DNA of 40,205 bases from Cycloclasticus sp. (GCA_012959695.1 DUCS01000008.1:1-40205), one strand, 5' to 3'; shown: positions 26,476 through 35,017, counted from the stretch's first letter. The notes: generated by a model not told the origin, from the letters alone. Numbers and translations are program-made.

Positions 26476-26712
26476 TTATTCTGCGTTACTATTAACGTAG
26501 TCAATCGCTTGTTGTACTGATGTGATGCCTTCAGCCTGTTCATCAGGGATTTCACAATCAAACTCTTCTTCAAGTGCCATAACTAACTCAACAGTGTCTA
26601 ATGAATCTGCACCTAAGTCATCGATGAATGAAGCTTCGTTTGTTACTTCTTCTTCTTTAACACCAAGCTGTTCTGCGACGATTTTTTTGACGCGTTCTTC
26701 AATATTACTCAT
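26476..26712 (-). CDS. acpP: Acyl carrier protein
   Basis: The 78-residue ACP carries S37 in the [12 protein letters not shown] motif for phosphopantetheine. The start chosen is the ATG at 26712, which has an AGAGGAT site upstream. The frame is open 25 codons further but that part lacks ACP homology. The acidic helix-rich sequence is typical. A promoter-like TATAAT at 26772-26767 suggests transcription separate from fabG. Confidence 0.98.
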   Translation of the reverse strand: MSNIEERVKKIVAEQLGVKEEEVTNEASFIDDLGADSLDTVELVMALEEEFDCEIPDEQAEGITSVQQAIDYVNSNAE

Positions 26713-26744
26713 TTTTAAATATCCTCTATTTTTGTACGGGCCAC

Positions 26745-26772
26745 AAGCCGTGCTTATGGAACCCCTATTATA
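26745..26772 (-). promoter_or_regulatory. acpP promoter -10 and 5' leader with an 11-base repeat of the terminator arm
   Basis: A perfect TATAAT (26772-26767, minus) lies 55 bases before the acpP ATG with only a weak -35 upstream (TTTAAT, 17-bp gap). The leader then carries AAGCACGGCTT at 26755-26745, identical to the left arm of the terminator after acpP and complementary to its right arm. Confidence 0.5.
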
Positions 26773-26894
26773 TTGATAAATGACCAAAGATTAAACTTTT
26801 CTAGTCATTTAGCCTTACCACTTAACACTTAAATTAATTTAGTTACTATAAATCAACTAGTTAGACTTACTTATTTAATATCATTAATTAAATA

Positions 26895-27626
26895 TTACCC
26901 CATGTACATGCCGCCATTAACGTGCAATGTTTCACCCGTAATATACGCTGCTTTGTCAGAACACAAAAATGAAACAGCGTGTGCAATTTCTTCCGCATCG
27001 CCTAAGCGACCAAGGGGCACGCCCTGTAATAACGCTGCACGCTGATCTTCTGCTAGTGCCTTAGTCATATCCGTATCAATAAACCCTGGCGCAACGGTGT
27101 TCACAGTGATATTCCTTGAGCCAACTTCTTTACCCAACGATTTACTAAAACCGATAATGCCCGCTTTTGCCGCTGCGTAATTGGCTTGACCAGCATTACC
27201 CGTCACGCCCACAACCGATGCAATACTCACAATACGACCTTTTTTGTTCTTCATCATGCCCCGTAAGCACGCTTTACTTACCCTAAACACTGAACTCAAA
27301 TTAGTTGAAATAATATCATCCCACTCATCGTCCTTCATTCTAAGCATTAGGTTGTCGCGGGTAATACCGGCGTTATTAACCAAGACAGTGGGTGCGCCAT
27401 GTGTTGCCGTAATCTCTTTTACAACGCTTTGAATTGAGTCCGCATCGGTCACATTCAGTTTCATGCCTTGCCCAAAATCAGCTAAGTAATCAGAAATAGC
27501 TGATGCACCATTATCCGATGTTGCCGTGCCCACCACAAAAAAACCATCTGCAGCTAATTGTTGCGCAATGGCTTTGCCGATACCTCTGCTTGCGCCAGTT
27601 ACTAATGCAATTGTTTTATCACTCAT
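26895..27626 (-). CDS. fabG: 3-oxoacyl-ACP reductase
   Basis: The 243-residue short-chain dehydrogenase uses NADPH to reduce 3-oxoacyl-ACP. The TGASRGIG cofactor motif (10-17), NNAG (84-87) and catalytic S137, Y150, K154 are in place. The start overlaps fabD by 4 bp. A gap of about 180 AT-rich bases follows before acpP. Confidence 0.97.
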   Translation of the reverse strand: MSDKTIALVTGASRGIGKAIAQQLAADGFFVVGTATSDNGASAISDYLADFGQGMKLNVTDADSIQSVVKEITATHGAPTVLVNNAGITRDNLMLRMKDDEWDDIISTNLSSVFRVSKACLRGMMKNKKGRIVSIASVVGVTGNAGQANYAAAKAGIIGFSKSLGKEVGSRNITVNTVAPGFIDTDMTKALAEDQRAALLQGVPLGRLGDAEEIAHAVSFLCSDKAAYITGETLHVNGGMYMG

Positions 27627-28561
27627 GACAATGCCTCTTTTGTTTTGTTAAATGAGCGCTCATCGCCCACTGAATATAATGTTAATGATTTATCAATACG
27701 TTTATTAAGCCCCGTTAACACCTTAGCTGGACCGCATTCAATCAACGTGGTCACACCTGATTCAACCAATAATTCAATTGTTTCTACCCACCTAACCGGT
27801 GTATGTAATTGTTTTGTTAATGCGTTTTTTATACTGCCTGCATCGGCGTGCATGGCAACATCTGTGTTGTGCAAAACGTCGATAGCTGGTGCTGAAAAAC
27901 TAATGGCTTCCAGCGTGTTTGATAAATTTTCAGCGGCCGGCATCATCAGTGCACAATGCGATGGAACACTCACCGGCAATGGAAGCGCACGTTTAGCCCC
28001 TTGCTCTTTAGCCAAATCAATCGCGCGATTAACCGCCGCCGTATTGCCCGCAATAACAACCTGCCCCGGTGCATTAAAATTAACGGCCGACACCACGTCG
28101 TCGCCCGCAGCTTGCGCGCAAATATCAATTAAGGTATCAACATCTAAGCCTAAGATAGCCGCCATTGCACCGTCGCCAGCGGGTACCGCTTGCTGCATAA
28201 AGTTGGCGCGTTGCTCAACGAGTTTAACCGCCTCAACAAAATCCAAACTACCCGCGCATACCAATGCGGTGTACTCGCCCAAACTGTGTCCCGCCATAAA
28301 ATCAGCCGTCACAGCTAATTCACTTTGCAACACACGCCACATCGCAACACTGGCTGTTAACACTAGCGGTTGCGTATTTTGCGTTTTATTAAGCTCTTCA
28401 ACGGGGCCATTTTTCGCCAACGCCCATAAATCCCGCCCTAATGCGGTAGACGCTTCATCAAATGTTTCTTTGATTTGAGGGTAAGAGCCTGACAAGTCGC
28501 CTAACATACCAACGGCTTGCGAGCCTTGACCAGGGAATACAATTGCAATTTTAGCTGACAT
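27623..28561 (-). CDS. fabD: Malonyl-CoA:ACP transacylase
   Basis: The 312-residue FabD has the opening FPGQGSQ, the nucleophile S93 in GHSLGEYTAL and the histidine in VPSHCALM. It loads malonate onto ACP for FabH and FabF. It lies 24 bp after fabH and overlaps fabG by 4 bp. Confidence 0.97.
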   Translation of the reverse strand: MSAKIAIVFPGQGSQAVGMLGDLSGSYPQIKETFDEASTALGRDLWALAKNGPVEELNKTQNTQPLVLTASVAMWRVLQSELAVTADFMAGHSLGEYTALVCAGSLDFVEAVKLVEQRANFMQQAVPAGDGAMAAILGLDVDTLIDICAQAAGDDVVSAVNFNAPGQVVIAGNTAAVNRAIDLAKEQGAKRALPLPVSVPSHCALMMPAAENLSNTLEAISFSAPAIDVLHNTDVAMHADAGSIKNALTKQLHTPVRWVETIELLVESGVTTLIECGPAKVLTGLNKRIDKSLTLYSVGDERSFNKTKEALS

Positions 28562-28585
28562 AAGTGTTTGTTTTTTAGTTAATAT

Positions 28586-29548
28586 TTACATTTTAACGAG
28601 TGCAGAGCCCCAAACAAAGCCGCCGCCAAACGCCTCCATCAAAACCGTCTCGCCTTTTTTAATGCGCCCGTCTCGAACGGCTAAATCAAGCGCCAAGGGA
28701 ACAGAAGCCGCTGATGTATTGCCTTGCTCTTCGATGGTTAGCACTACCCTTTCCATTGGCATTTTGAGTTTTTTTGCAACCGAAGAGATAATCCGGATAT
28801 TCGCTTGGTGCGGTATCAACCAATCAACATCCGATTTGGTCATATTATTCGCTTCAAGCGTTTCATCAACAATTCTGCTCAACGTTTTAACAGCCACTTT
28901 ATACACGTCGTTGCCAAGCATCGTCATGTGCGCGTTTTCACCATCTTGCTGTTGATCTTTAATCGGGTTATTGATGTAGAGCAAGTCTTTATATTGACCG
29001 TCTGAATGCATATGTGTAGACAATATGCCTACCTCTTCTGATGCCTCTAGTACCACTGCCCCTGCACCATCACCAAAAATAACGCAGGTGCTGCGATCGC
29101 TGTAATCGAGAATTCGTGAGTTTGCTTCAGCACCGATCACTAAGGCTTTTTTAGCCCCGCCGGACTTAATAAATTGGTGCGCTATACCCAGCGCATAAAT
29201 AAAACCGGAACACGCGGCTTGCACATCAAACGCTGCGCAATCGCCAACGCCTAATCTATTTTGTAAAATACACGCCGTGCTGGGGAAAATCCTATCAGGT
29301 GAGCTGGTGCCAATAATAATCAGGTCGATGTCTGACGCATCAACACCGGCCGCGTCTAATGCATTTTTCGCCGCAATCTCCGCCATGCTCGAAGTGGTTT
29401 CATGTTCAGCAATAACATGACGCTGACGTATACCGGTACGCGCATAAATCCATTCATCCGTTGTATCCAGAATGGATTCAAAATCTTTATTGGTAACAAT
29501 TTTTTCAGGTAAATAACTGCCTGTACCTGTTATTTTTGCATTAAACAT
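28586..29548 (-). CDS. fabH: 3-oxoacyl-ACP synthase III
   Basis: The 320-residue KAS III starts fatty-acid synthesis from acetyl-CoA and malonyl-ACP. The triad is C113 (AACSGFIYAL), the histidine in IPHQANIRI and the asparagine in EEQGNTSAAS. Usually plsX sits directly upstream; here the upstream gene is rpmF, only 39 bp away. Confidence 0.97.
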   Translation of the reverse strand: MFNAKITGTGSYLPEKIVTNKDFESILDTTDEWIYARTGIRQRHVIAEHETTSSMAEIAAKNALDAAGVDASDIDLIIIGTSSPDRIFPSTACILQNRLGVGDCAAFDVQAACSGFIYALGIAHQFIKSGGAKKALVIGAEANSRILDYSDRSTCVIFGDGAGAVVLEASEEVGILSTHMHSDGQYKDLLYINNPIKDQQQDGENAHMTMLGNDVYKVAVKTLSRIVDETLEANNMTKSDVDWLIPHQANIRIISSVAKKLKMPMERVVLTIEEQGNTSAASVPLALDLAVRDGRIKKGETVLMEAFGGGFVWGSALVKM

Positions 29549-29587
29549 TCAGCTTTATTAGGCTCAAATAACGAGCCCATAAGACTA

Positions 29588-29764
29588 TTAGTCTTTATCC
29601 GCTACAACTTGTTCGCCACGGTAAAAACCATCTGCGCTTACGTGATGACGTAAATGCACTTCGCCCGTTGTTGGCTCAGTTGATAATGTTTGTGCTGTTA
29701 ACGAGTCGTGTGAACGACGCATGCCACGTCTTGAACGTGATTTTTTACTTTTTTGAACTGCCAT
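29588..29764 (-). CDS. rpmF: 50S ribosomal protein L32
   Basis: A 58-residue protein, below the usual ORF size limit. It starts [20 protein letters not shown], the classic L32 N-terminus, followed by the [14 protein letters not shown] segment. A GGAGA-like site precedes the ATG. It is 18 bp after yceD as in other gammaproteobacteria. It lacks the C-terminal cysteines of the zinc-binding form. Confidence 0.97.
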   Translation of the reverse strand: MAVQKSKKSRSRRGMRRSHDSLTAQTLSTEPTTGEVHLRHHVSADGFYRGEQVVADKD

Positions 29765-29782
29765 CTCAAATTCTCCAGAGAA

Positions 29783-30295
29783 TTAATGTTTTTTAAAATT
29801 TGCTAACGCCTCAAACGGATTTTTCTTAACCTCCGCTTCAGACATAAAATCTTTACTTGTACTGCTGTTTGGTAACTCTATTGGGCAAACGTCATGCCTT
29901 GCTATACTTGGAAGCACTAACACTACTTCGCTTTCAATCAGTTCACTCATCAACAACCTATCGCCTTCAAACAAATAAGGCTCGTAACCATCCGGCACCA
30001 AACTCAGCCGATCCTCGTTATTAATGAGAGCCAACTTAACGTCTATATCGACCGTAATATCAGTCAATTCAAGACAAGCGGCGCATTGTAACACGAGATT
30101 ACTTGAAATCCGACCCGTTAAAACAACAAATTTACCAACTCTGGAAAACATTAAGTCCACGCTAATGGGCGAGCTTGAAACGTCGATATCCTGCTGTATT
30201 TGCTTTAACTCGCCGTAGGGTAATTGCCCTGTAATGATGCGCTCTTGACTCGCGCACAACAATGGATCCACTTCTATCTGCAATGTCTTACTCAT
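29783..30295 (-). CDS. yceD: YceD/DUF177 family protein
   Basis: The 170-residue protein of the DUF177 (YceD) family is linked to 23S rRNA accumulation and large-subunit assembly. Features are the central CAACLE motif (about 92-97), the acidic stretch SELIESEVVLVLPSIARHD and C-terminal KKNPFEALANFK. It heads the operon with rpmF and diverges from maf, leaving 37 bp between starts for promoters. Confidence 0.92.
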   Translation of the reverse strand: MSKTLQIEVDPLLCASQERIITGQLPYGELKQIQQDIDVSSSPISVDLMFSRVGKFVVLTGRISSNLVLQCAACLELTDITVDIDVKLALINNEDRLSLVPDGYEPYLFEGDRLLMSELIESEVVLVLPSIARHDVCPIELPNSSTSKDFMSEAEVKKNPFEALANFKKH

Positions 30296-30332
30296 ATTGG
30301 GTAAAATACCGTTAATTCAATCGGCATATTAT

Positions 30333-30920
30333 ATGAAAAATCACCACAAATTAGTATTGGCTTCTAGCTCTCCTTTTCGAAAAGAGTTACTTCGCAAAAT
30401 TCACAGCCATTTTGACACCGCTTCGCCCGACATTGACGAGTCACAAAAAGAAGGCGAATCACCACTTGAATTATCAACCCGGCTTGCGTTTGAAAAAGCC
30501 ACTGCCCTATCAACCGATTACCCAAACCAGCTTATTATTGGTTCAGATCAAGTCGCTATGCTCAGCGATACACAGCTAACCAAACCCGGCTCACATGAAA
30601 AGGCCGTCGAGCAATTGACCTTATCTTCAGGTCAAATCATCACTTTCTACACCAGCGTATGCGTACTAAACTCACGCACAGGTGAATCAATAACCGACGT
30701 TGATACATGCAAGGTCCACATGAAAGTGTTATCTCAAGGTGAGATAGAACGTTATGTTAAGCGCGATAAACCCTACGGTTGCGCAGCGGCTTTTAAATCT
30801 GAAGGCTTAGGCATTGCATTGTTCGAGAAAATTGAAGGCGATGACCCCAATGCTTTGGTCGGCTTACCTTTAATCAAACTCACCCAAATACTGAATAAAA
30901 TGGGTCACAAATCACTTTAA
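30333..30920 (+). CDS. Maf-family nucleotide pyrophosphatase (YceF type)
   Basis: The 195-residue protein starts at the ATG at 30333; an upstream TTG in frame is not needed. It has [10 protein letters not shown] (substrate loop), PDIDES and GSDQVA, typical of the YceF subfamily, which hydrolyses m7GTP and related nucleotides. The place beside yceD-rpmF matches E. coli yceF. Its stop overlaps that of the convergent gloA by 4 bp. Confidence 0.93.
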   Translation: MKNHHKLVLASSSPFRKELLRKIHSHFDTASPDIDESQKEGESPLELSTRLAFEKATALSTDYPNQLIIGSDQVAMLSDTQLTKPGSHEKAVEQLTLSSGQIITFYTSVCVLNSRTGESITDVDTCKVHMKVLSQGEIERYVKRDKPYGCAAAFKSEGLGIALFEKIEGDDPNALVGLPLIKLTQILNKMGHKSL

Positions 30921-31300
30921 TCTCGACTGAGTAGTTCAATTGAATAGCCATCAGGGTCTTTAACAAACGCCAAAATACTGCTACTGCCCTTCATAGGCCC
31001 CGCTTCACGTGTGATATCACCGCCTTTTTTGCGAATTAATTCGCAGGCTTCATAGACGTCATCAACCTGTATCGCAATATGGCCAAAGGCATTACCCTGC
31101 TCATATTCTCGCGTATCCCAATTATGCGTCAACTCAATCACCGTTGAGTCTTGCTCAGACCCAAATCCCACAAACGCCAGAGTGAACCGCCCTTCTTCAT
31201 AGTCTTTTTGACGTAACAGTGTCATTCCAAGCACCTCGGTATAAAACCGTATGGATGCCTCTAAGTCACCCACTCGAAGCATCGTATGTAATAACCGCAT
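30917..31300 (-). CDS. gloA: Lactoylglutathione lyase (glyoxalase I)
   Basis: The 127-residue VOC-fold enzyme converts the methylglyoxal-glutathione hemithioacetal to S-lactoylglutathione. Metal ligands H5, E56, H74 and E122 are all present. The short form lacking the insertion loops is the Ni2+-type bacterial enzyme. It converges on maf. Confidence 0.96.
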   Translation of the reverse strand: MRLLHTMLRVGDLEASIRFYTEVLGMTLLRQKDYEEGRFTLAFVGFGSEQDSTVIELTHNWDTREYEQGNAFGHIAIQVDDVYEACELIRKKGGDITREAGPMKGSSSILAFVKDPDGYSIELLSRD

Positions 31301-31319
31301 GATAAATCCTTAAGTGAAA

Positions 31320-31919
31320 TTAAGACTGGCCCTTGCCGCCCAAATAGTCTTGGTAATAAGAAATAACCGTTTTAACGTATTTTTTTGTTTCAGGGTACGG
31401 TGGAATATTATTGCCGTATTTAGCCACCGCCGACTCACCTGCGTTATAGGCCGCCAGTGTTAACTTGATATCAAATTCAAATAGCTCCAGCAAATGGCGT
31501 AAGTAGCGCACCCCGCCCTGTATGTTTTGCGAGGCATCATTACGGTTATGGACACCAAAACGCTTAGCTGTCGCTGGCATTAGCTGCATTAAGCCCACTG
31601 CCCCTGCTCTTGAAATCGCATGCTGATCGTAAGCCGACTCTGCATGAATAACCGCCATAACCAAAGCAGGGTCCACCTTATATTGACGAGCTTGCTTGCG
31701 AATTAAAGGTGTTAGCTTACGCCGGTTTTGCTGAAACTTCTTATACGCCACTGTGCCTTTTTTTGGCGTGCGCATAATCAAGCGATAGCCCTTACCATCC
31801 GGTTTGTCAGTATAAAAAACCCGCCCTTTTACATCTATTTTTTTATATAAATCAGCCTGCGCCGCAACGGCAACAAACATCAAACAAAACATAAGAAAGA
31901 AGTTGAAATTTAGTGACAT
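31320..31919 (-). CDS. Periplasmic lytic murein transglycosylase with DUF4124-like domain
   Basis: The 199-residue protein has a signal peptide (about 1-22, ending AAQA-D), a short DUF4124-like part (LYKKIDVKGRVFYTDKPDGKGYR, about 24-46) and a SLT domain (about 65-190). The catalytic glutamate is E94 in VIHAESAYDQ, followed by SRAGAVGLMQLMPATAKRFG and the AAYNAGESAV motif. It cleaves peptidoglycan glycan chains. It is not lipid-anchored, as no lipobox is seen. It lies 19 bp after gloA. Confidence 0.93.
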   Translation of the reverse strand: MSLNFNFFLMFCLMFVAVAAQADLYKKIDVKGRVFYTDKPDGKGYRLIMRTPKKGTVAYKKFQQNRRKLTPLIRKQARQYKVDPALVMAVIHAESAYDQHAISRAGAVGLMQLMPATAKRFGVHNRNDASQNIQGGVRYLRHLLELFEFDIKLTLAAYNAGESAVAKYGNNIPPYPETKKYVKTVISYYQDYLGGKGQS

Positions 31920-31995
31920 TTATAAAGCTCTTTATAATCGTAAAAACACACCTCTTTATACCATAATTGAGAAAGCATCTAGGTTGCAAAGCATC

Positions 31996-32019
31996 AAACC
32001 ACAATGGTCATTGTGGTTT
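31996..32019. terminator. Orphan terminator-like hairpin in a divergent intergenic region
   Basis: AAACCACAAT (31996-32005) pairs perfectly with ATTGTGGTTT (32010-32019) and a T run follows on the plus strand. The neighbouring genes point away from it on both sides, so it does not end either known gene. It might end a small RNA or be an operator. Confidence 0.6.
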
Positions 32020-32095
32020 TTGAAACTTTGAACTGCGTCACAAAAATGCCCATACATTGTAAAAAAACCAACCTTTGGAAGAAATACAAACTTAC

Positions 32096-32124
32096 TTGAG
32101 TCTTATTAGATAAATCTGTACTGT
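32096..32124 (+). promoter_or_regulatory. Candidate sigma-70 promoter of the diguanylate cyclase gene
   Basis: TTGAGT (32096-32101) and TACTGT (32119-32124) are 17 bp apart. Transcription would start near 32131, at the first base of the overlapping dyads described separately. Confidence 0.5.
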
Positions 32125-32130
32125 GTTATG

Positions 32131-32158
32131 TAACCATAAGGGAATATGGTTATATTCC
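32131..32158 (+). promoter_or_regulatory. Two overlapping inverted repeats in the diguanylate cyclase leader
   Basis: TAACCATA (32131-32138) pairs with TATGGTTA (32145-32152). GGAATA (32141-32146) pairs with TATTCC (32153-32158). The two stems share bases and cannot form together. They could be a switch in the RNA leader or a compound operator. Confidence 0.6.
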
Positions 32159-32195
32159 TAATTCTAACCGCCCACTAAACGCAACAAGGAATTAA

Positions 32196-33214
32196 ATGCT
32201 TCGACAGGACGAACCTAAGCAAGCCGCAGAATATTTGAGGCAGGTTATACCGCTGCTATCTCAGCATAGCCTGGCACCCACCCCTGTTAACTACTCTACT
32301 TTTTATAGCTATCTGTCTGGCGCATCTATGGCGCTTAACGAAGTTATTGATGGTGTTATCAGTGAGAAGAAAACATTCCGTGTCGCCATCATGCTTGAGC
32401 TGTATGAAAAATACGTTAATGGCGCGGCATCCATCCAGCAACAAGAAAAAATCCAAAAAGCATTAGAAAAAGTTATGTCGGAAGCGTCCGACGAAATTCA
32501 ACACGTTAATAACGGCGCCACAGGGTTTGACCAAAGTCTCAACAAGCACGCTGAAACTCTATCAGGAACCTCCGACCCGCAAGCAGCCGCCCTGATTTTA
32601 AAACAGGTGATGCAAGATACGCGCGACATGGTTAGTCAGAACAAAGACATTCAAACGCGCATGCAAGAAACGAATGCGAAATTTTAAAAATGAAAGCTGA
32701 GCTTGAAGCTGTGAAAGCAACGGCTGAAAAAGACGCCTTAACCGGCCTTAAAAACAGAGGTTCTTTCGATAAAGAAATCGACCATGTTGTATACAACCAA
32801 AACAAAGTTGATGCCGTCCTTATTATGCTAAATATTGACCACTTCAAACGCGTCAACGACAGCTTTGGCCATTTAGTCGGTGACCGAGTTATTCGCTATG
32901 TTTCAGCCTTGTTAACCCAAGTAATGGGACCTGAGCATCATGTATCTCGATATGGCGGCGAAGAATTCGCCATCTTATTAACGAATCAATCCATTGACAC
33001 CGCGTCGCAATTGGCAAATAAAGTTCGTATTGCCATGAGCAACAGCAAACTTCAACGTAAAGACAGTGGAGAAACCATTGGTAAAGTAACGGTTTCAGCC
33101 GGCATTACCGTACTTAAAACGGATGACAACATTGATTCGTTTATTGATCGTGCAGATAAGGCTTTATATGAAGCGAAAGAAACAGGCCGAAATAAAGTAG
33201 TCTTATCTGAATAG
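32196..33214 (+). pseudogene. Diguanylate cyclase (GGDEF), split by a one-base shift
   Basis: Two frames, 32196-32687 (163 residues) and 32690-33214 (174 residues), together form one 339-residue protein. The first half is the helical N-terminal domain common in these cyclases (AAEYLRQVIPLLSQHSLAPTPVNYSTFYSYLSG) with a predicted coiled coil. The second half is a complete GGDEF domain with DALTGLKNR, NIDHFKRVNDSFGH and the active GGEEF. The inhibitory RxxD site upstream of GGEEF is absent. One added base in the AAATTTTAAAAA stretch near 32679-32691 joins the halves. TAA at 32685 and ATG at 32690 could allow re-initiation, giving two chains. Either a real frameshift or a base error. Confidence 0.85.
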
Positions 33215-33241
33215 CGAACGCGTTAACAATTTACACAACAT

Positions 33242-33264
33242 AAAGGCTCATTTAATGAGCCTTT
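33242..33264. terminator. Bidirectional terminator between the cyclase and NodJ-like genes
   Basis: AAAGGCTCA (33242-33250) pairs with TGAGCCTTT (33256-33264) over a TTTAA loop, with T-rich sequence after it on the plus strand and A/T-rich sequence on the other. It includes the stop codon of the NodJ-like gene and lies between convergent genes. Confidence 0.75.
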
Positions 33265-34039
33265 TCTTTATCCGCTCAGTTGCTAGCACCCCTGCAACAC
33301 CGCCAAACATAATCAACACCGATAAATGCAAAAAGATTGACGATACCTCGCCACCTGTCATTAACGGCCGAACCAATGAAATAGCGTGATACAGAGGCAT
33401 TGCTTTTGCTAATACCTGTACGCCATCAGGCAGGGTATCAATCGGGAAAAAGACACCGCTCAACAACACCATCGGTGTAATAAACAGGGTGGTGTAATAG
33501 AGAAAGAAATCATAGCTTTTAGCGTATGAAGTCACTAACAAGGCCAGCGATGAAAAACACAGCCCAGTAATAAAAGCGATAGGTAGGATGAGAATTGCCC
33601 AGGCATTTTCAACCAGCCCCAGAGCTGTCGCGACGATTAAAATGGCGCACACACTGATGAGACTTTTCGTCGCAGCCCACAAGATTTCACCAAAAACCAC
33701 TTCAGCCACACCAATCGGTGTTGCCAGCATGCCCATCCATGTTTGTTGAACATCCATGCGCGTATAAGCTGAGTACATGCCTTCAAAACTAGCCGAATTA
33801 ACAGCGCTAGTGCAAATAACACCCGATGCTAAAAACGCCATGTAGCTTAAGCCTTCAACTTCACCTACGAACTTACCCAGCCCATAACCTAGCACCAGCA
33901 GGTATAACAACGGTTCACCAAAATTTCCCATTAACGAAGGACCCGCAAGTTTCCCCCACACGCGAATATTACGAGACCATATAGAACAGCTTCGCGATAA
34001 AAATAGTACTAAATTAAACGCTTTATTCACGAAGATCAC
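33248..34039 (-). CDS. ABC-2 type permease, NodJ family
   Basis: The 263-residue membrane protein has six hydrophobic segments, in the NodJ (lipooligosaccharide exporter permease) size and pattern, for example GNFGEPLLYLLVLGYGLG and the C-terminal SGVFFPIDTLPDGVQVLAKAMPLYHAISLVR. The GTG at 34039 overlaps the ATPase gene by 17 bp; a second GTG at 34030 (GTGAATAA overlap with the stop) gives a slightly shorter, equally likely start. Outside rhizobia such pairs export unknown glycolipids or other compounds. Confidence 0.9.
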   Translation of the reverse strand: MIFVNKAFNLVLFLSRSCSIWSRNIRVWGKLAGPSLMGNFGEPLLYLLVLGYGLGKFVGEVEGLSYMAFLASGVICTSAVNSASFEGMYSAYTRMDVQQTWMGMLATPIGVAEVVFGEILWAATKSLISVCAILIVATALGLVENAWAILILPIAFITGLCFSSLALLVTSYAKSYDFFLYYTTLFITPMVLLSGVFFPIDTLPDGVQVLAKAMPLYHAISLVRPLMTGGEVSSIFLHLSVLIMFGGVAGVLATERIKKRLIK

Positions 34040-34955
34040 GTCCCGTTAATTTAATAAAAACATCTTCTAAATTGGCAGGTCTGAACAAATAGTCATCGTG
34101 CGAGCTATTCTCTAACTCATCCAAAGCAATCTTTAATTTATCACCATAAAAAAAATGAATGTCGCCCGATTGCTCAAACCGCGCAATAGATGGATCTTGT
34201 TTGAGCGATTCGACTAAACTCTCGTTTGCCGTGTGAACTTCAAGCACGTGCGACTCAATTTCATCCCTGATTAACTTTTTAGGTGGTGAGTCCGCCATCA
34301 CTTTGCCATGATCCATCACAATCACACGATCACAAAGCCGTTCCGCTTCTTCCATATAATGGGTCGTTAATATAAGCGTTAAACCTTGTTTTTTTAATTC
34401 GCGAAGTTTCTGCCAAATTGCTTGTCGGGCTTGTGGGTCTAAACCTGTTGTCGGCTCATCTAAAATCAACAGTTTAGGATTATTTATCAGCGCTCTAGCC
34501 AACGTTAAACGTCGCCTCATGCCACCTGATAATTCAGAAATTTTATTGTCCGCTTTATCTTGCAAAGATGAAAAATCAAGCAATTCAACAATTCTTTTTT
34601 CTAAAACCTTGGCTGATATACCAAAAAAGCGCCCGTAAACCTGTAAGTTTTCTCTAACCGTAAAGTCGGGGTCCAAGTTATCCATTTGCGGCACAACACC
34701 CACAGATTCACGTACTAACGAAGCATTCCTTGGCATCGGTTGACCGAGTATTGAAAGCTCACCGCCATCTATTGGGCAGTGACCAATAAACATGCGCAGC
34801 GTTGTTGTTTTACCCGCGCCATTCGGCCCCAAAATTCCACAAAAACTACCCGATTCAATAGTTAAATTAAGCTTATCAACAACCGCCGTATTGTCATAAA
34901 TTTTGCTAAGATTCGACGCTTCAACAACGACTGATGGTGAATTAACAGAGTTCAT
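34023..34955 (-). CDS. ABC transporter ATP-binding protein, NodI family
   Basis: The 310-residue ATPase has Walker A GPNGAGKTT (about 43-51), Q-loop VVPQMDNL, signature LSGGMRRRL, Walker B LLILDEPTTGLD and H-loop TTHYMEEAE. The NodI-type C-terminal extension (about 230-310) with LEDVFIKLTGRDLRE is present. With the NodJ-like permease it forms a complete ABC-2 exporter (dimer of each). It diverges from the pdhA gene; a TATAAT at 35002-34997 on the minus strand may serve it. Confidence 0.93.
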   Translation of the reverse strand: MNSVNSPSVVVEASNLSKIYDNTAVVDKLNLTIESGSFCGILGPNGAGKTTTLRMFIGHCPIDGGELSILGQPMPRNASLVRESVGVVPQMDNLDPDFTVRENLQVYGRFFGISAKVLEKRIVELLDFSSLQDKADNKISELSGGMRRRLTLARALINNPKLLILDEPTTGLDPQARQAIWQKLRELKKQGLTLILTTHYMEEAERLCDRVIVMDHGKVMADSPPKKLIRDEIESHVLEVHTANESLVESLKQDPSIARFEQSGDIHFFYGDKLKIALDELENSSHDDYLFRPANLEDVFIKLTGRDLRE

Positions 34956-34987
34956 TAGATGATAGGGGTTAAAGCGATGACTTATAA

Positions 34988-35017
34988 TTGAACAGCATTA
35001 TAACCTGCCTGTATAAA
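34988..35017 (+). promoter_or_regulatory. Candidate promoter of the pyruvate dehydrogenase operon
   Basis: TTGAAC (34988-34993) and TATAAA (35012-35017) are 18 bp apart. This would give a leader of about 130 bases before the GTG start. Other A/T-rich -10-like sites lie closer to the gene, so this is one of several options. Confidence 0.4.

Noticed and set aside
27645-28478. A 277-codon open frame antisense to fabD.
   Set aside because: It lies wholly inside fabD on the opposite strand, has a low-complexity Ser/Thr/Ala/Cys composition typical of antisense frames, and no ribosome site.
32679-32691. Programmed frameshift in the diguanylate cyclase.
   Set aside because: The TTTTAAAAA stretch is not a canonical slippery heptamer in phase and no strong downstream stem is evident, so a true lesion, a base error or re-initiation is more likely.
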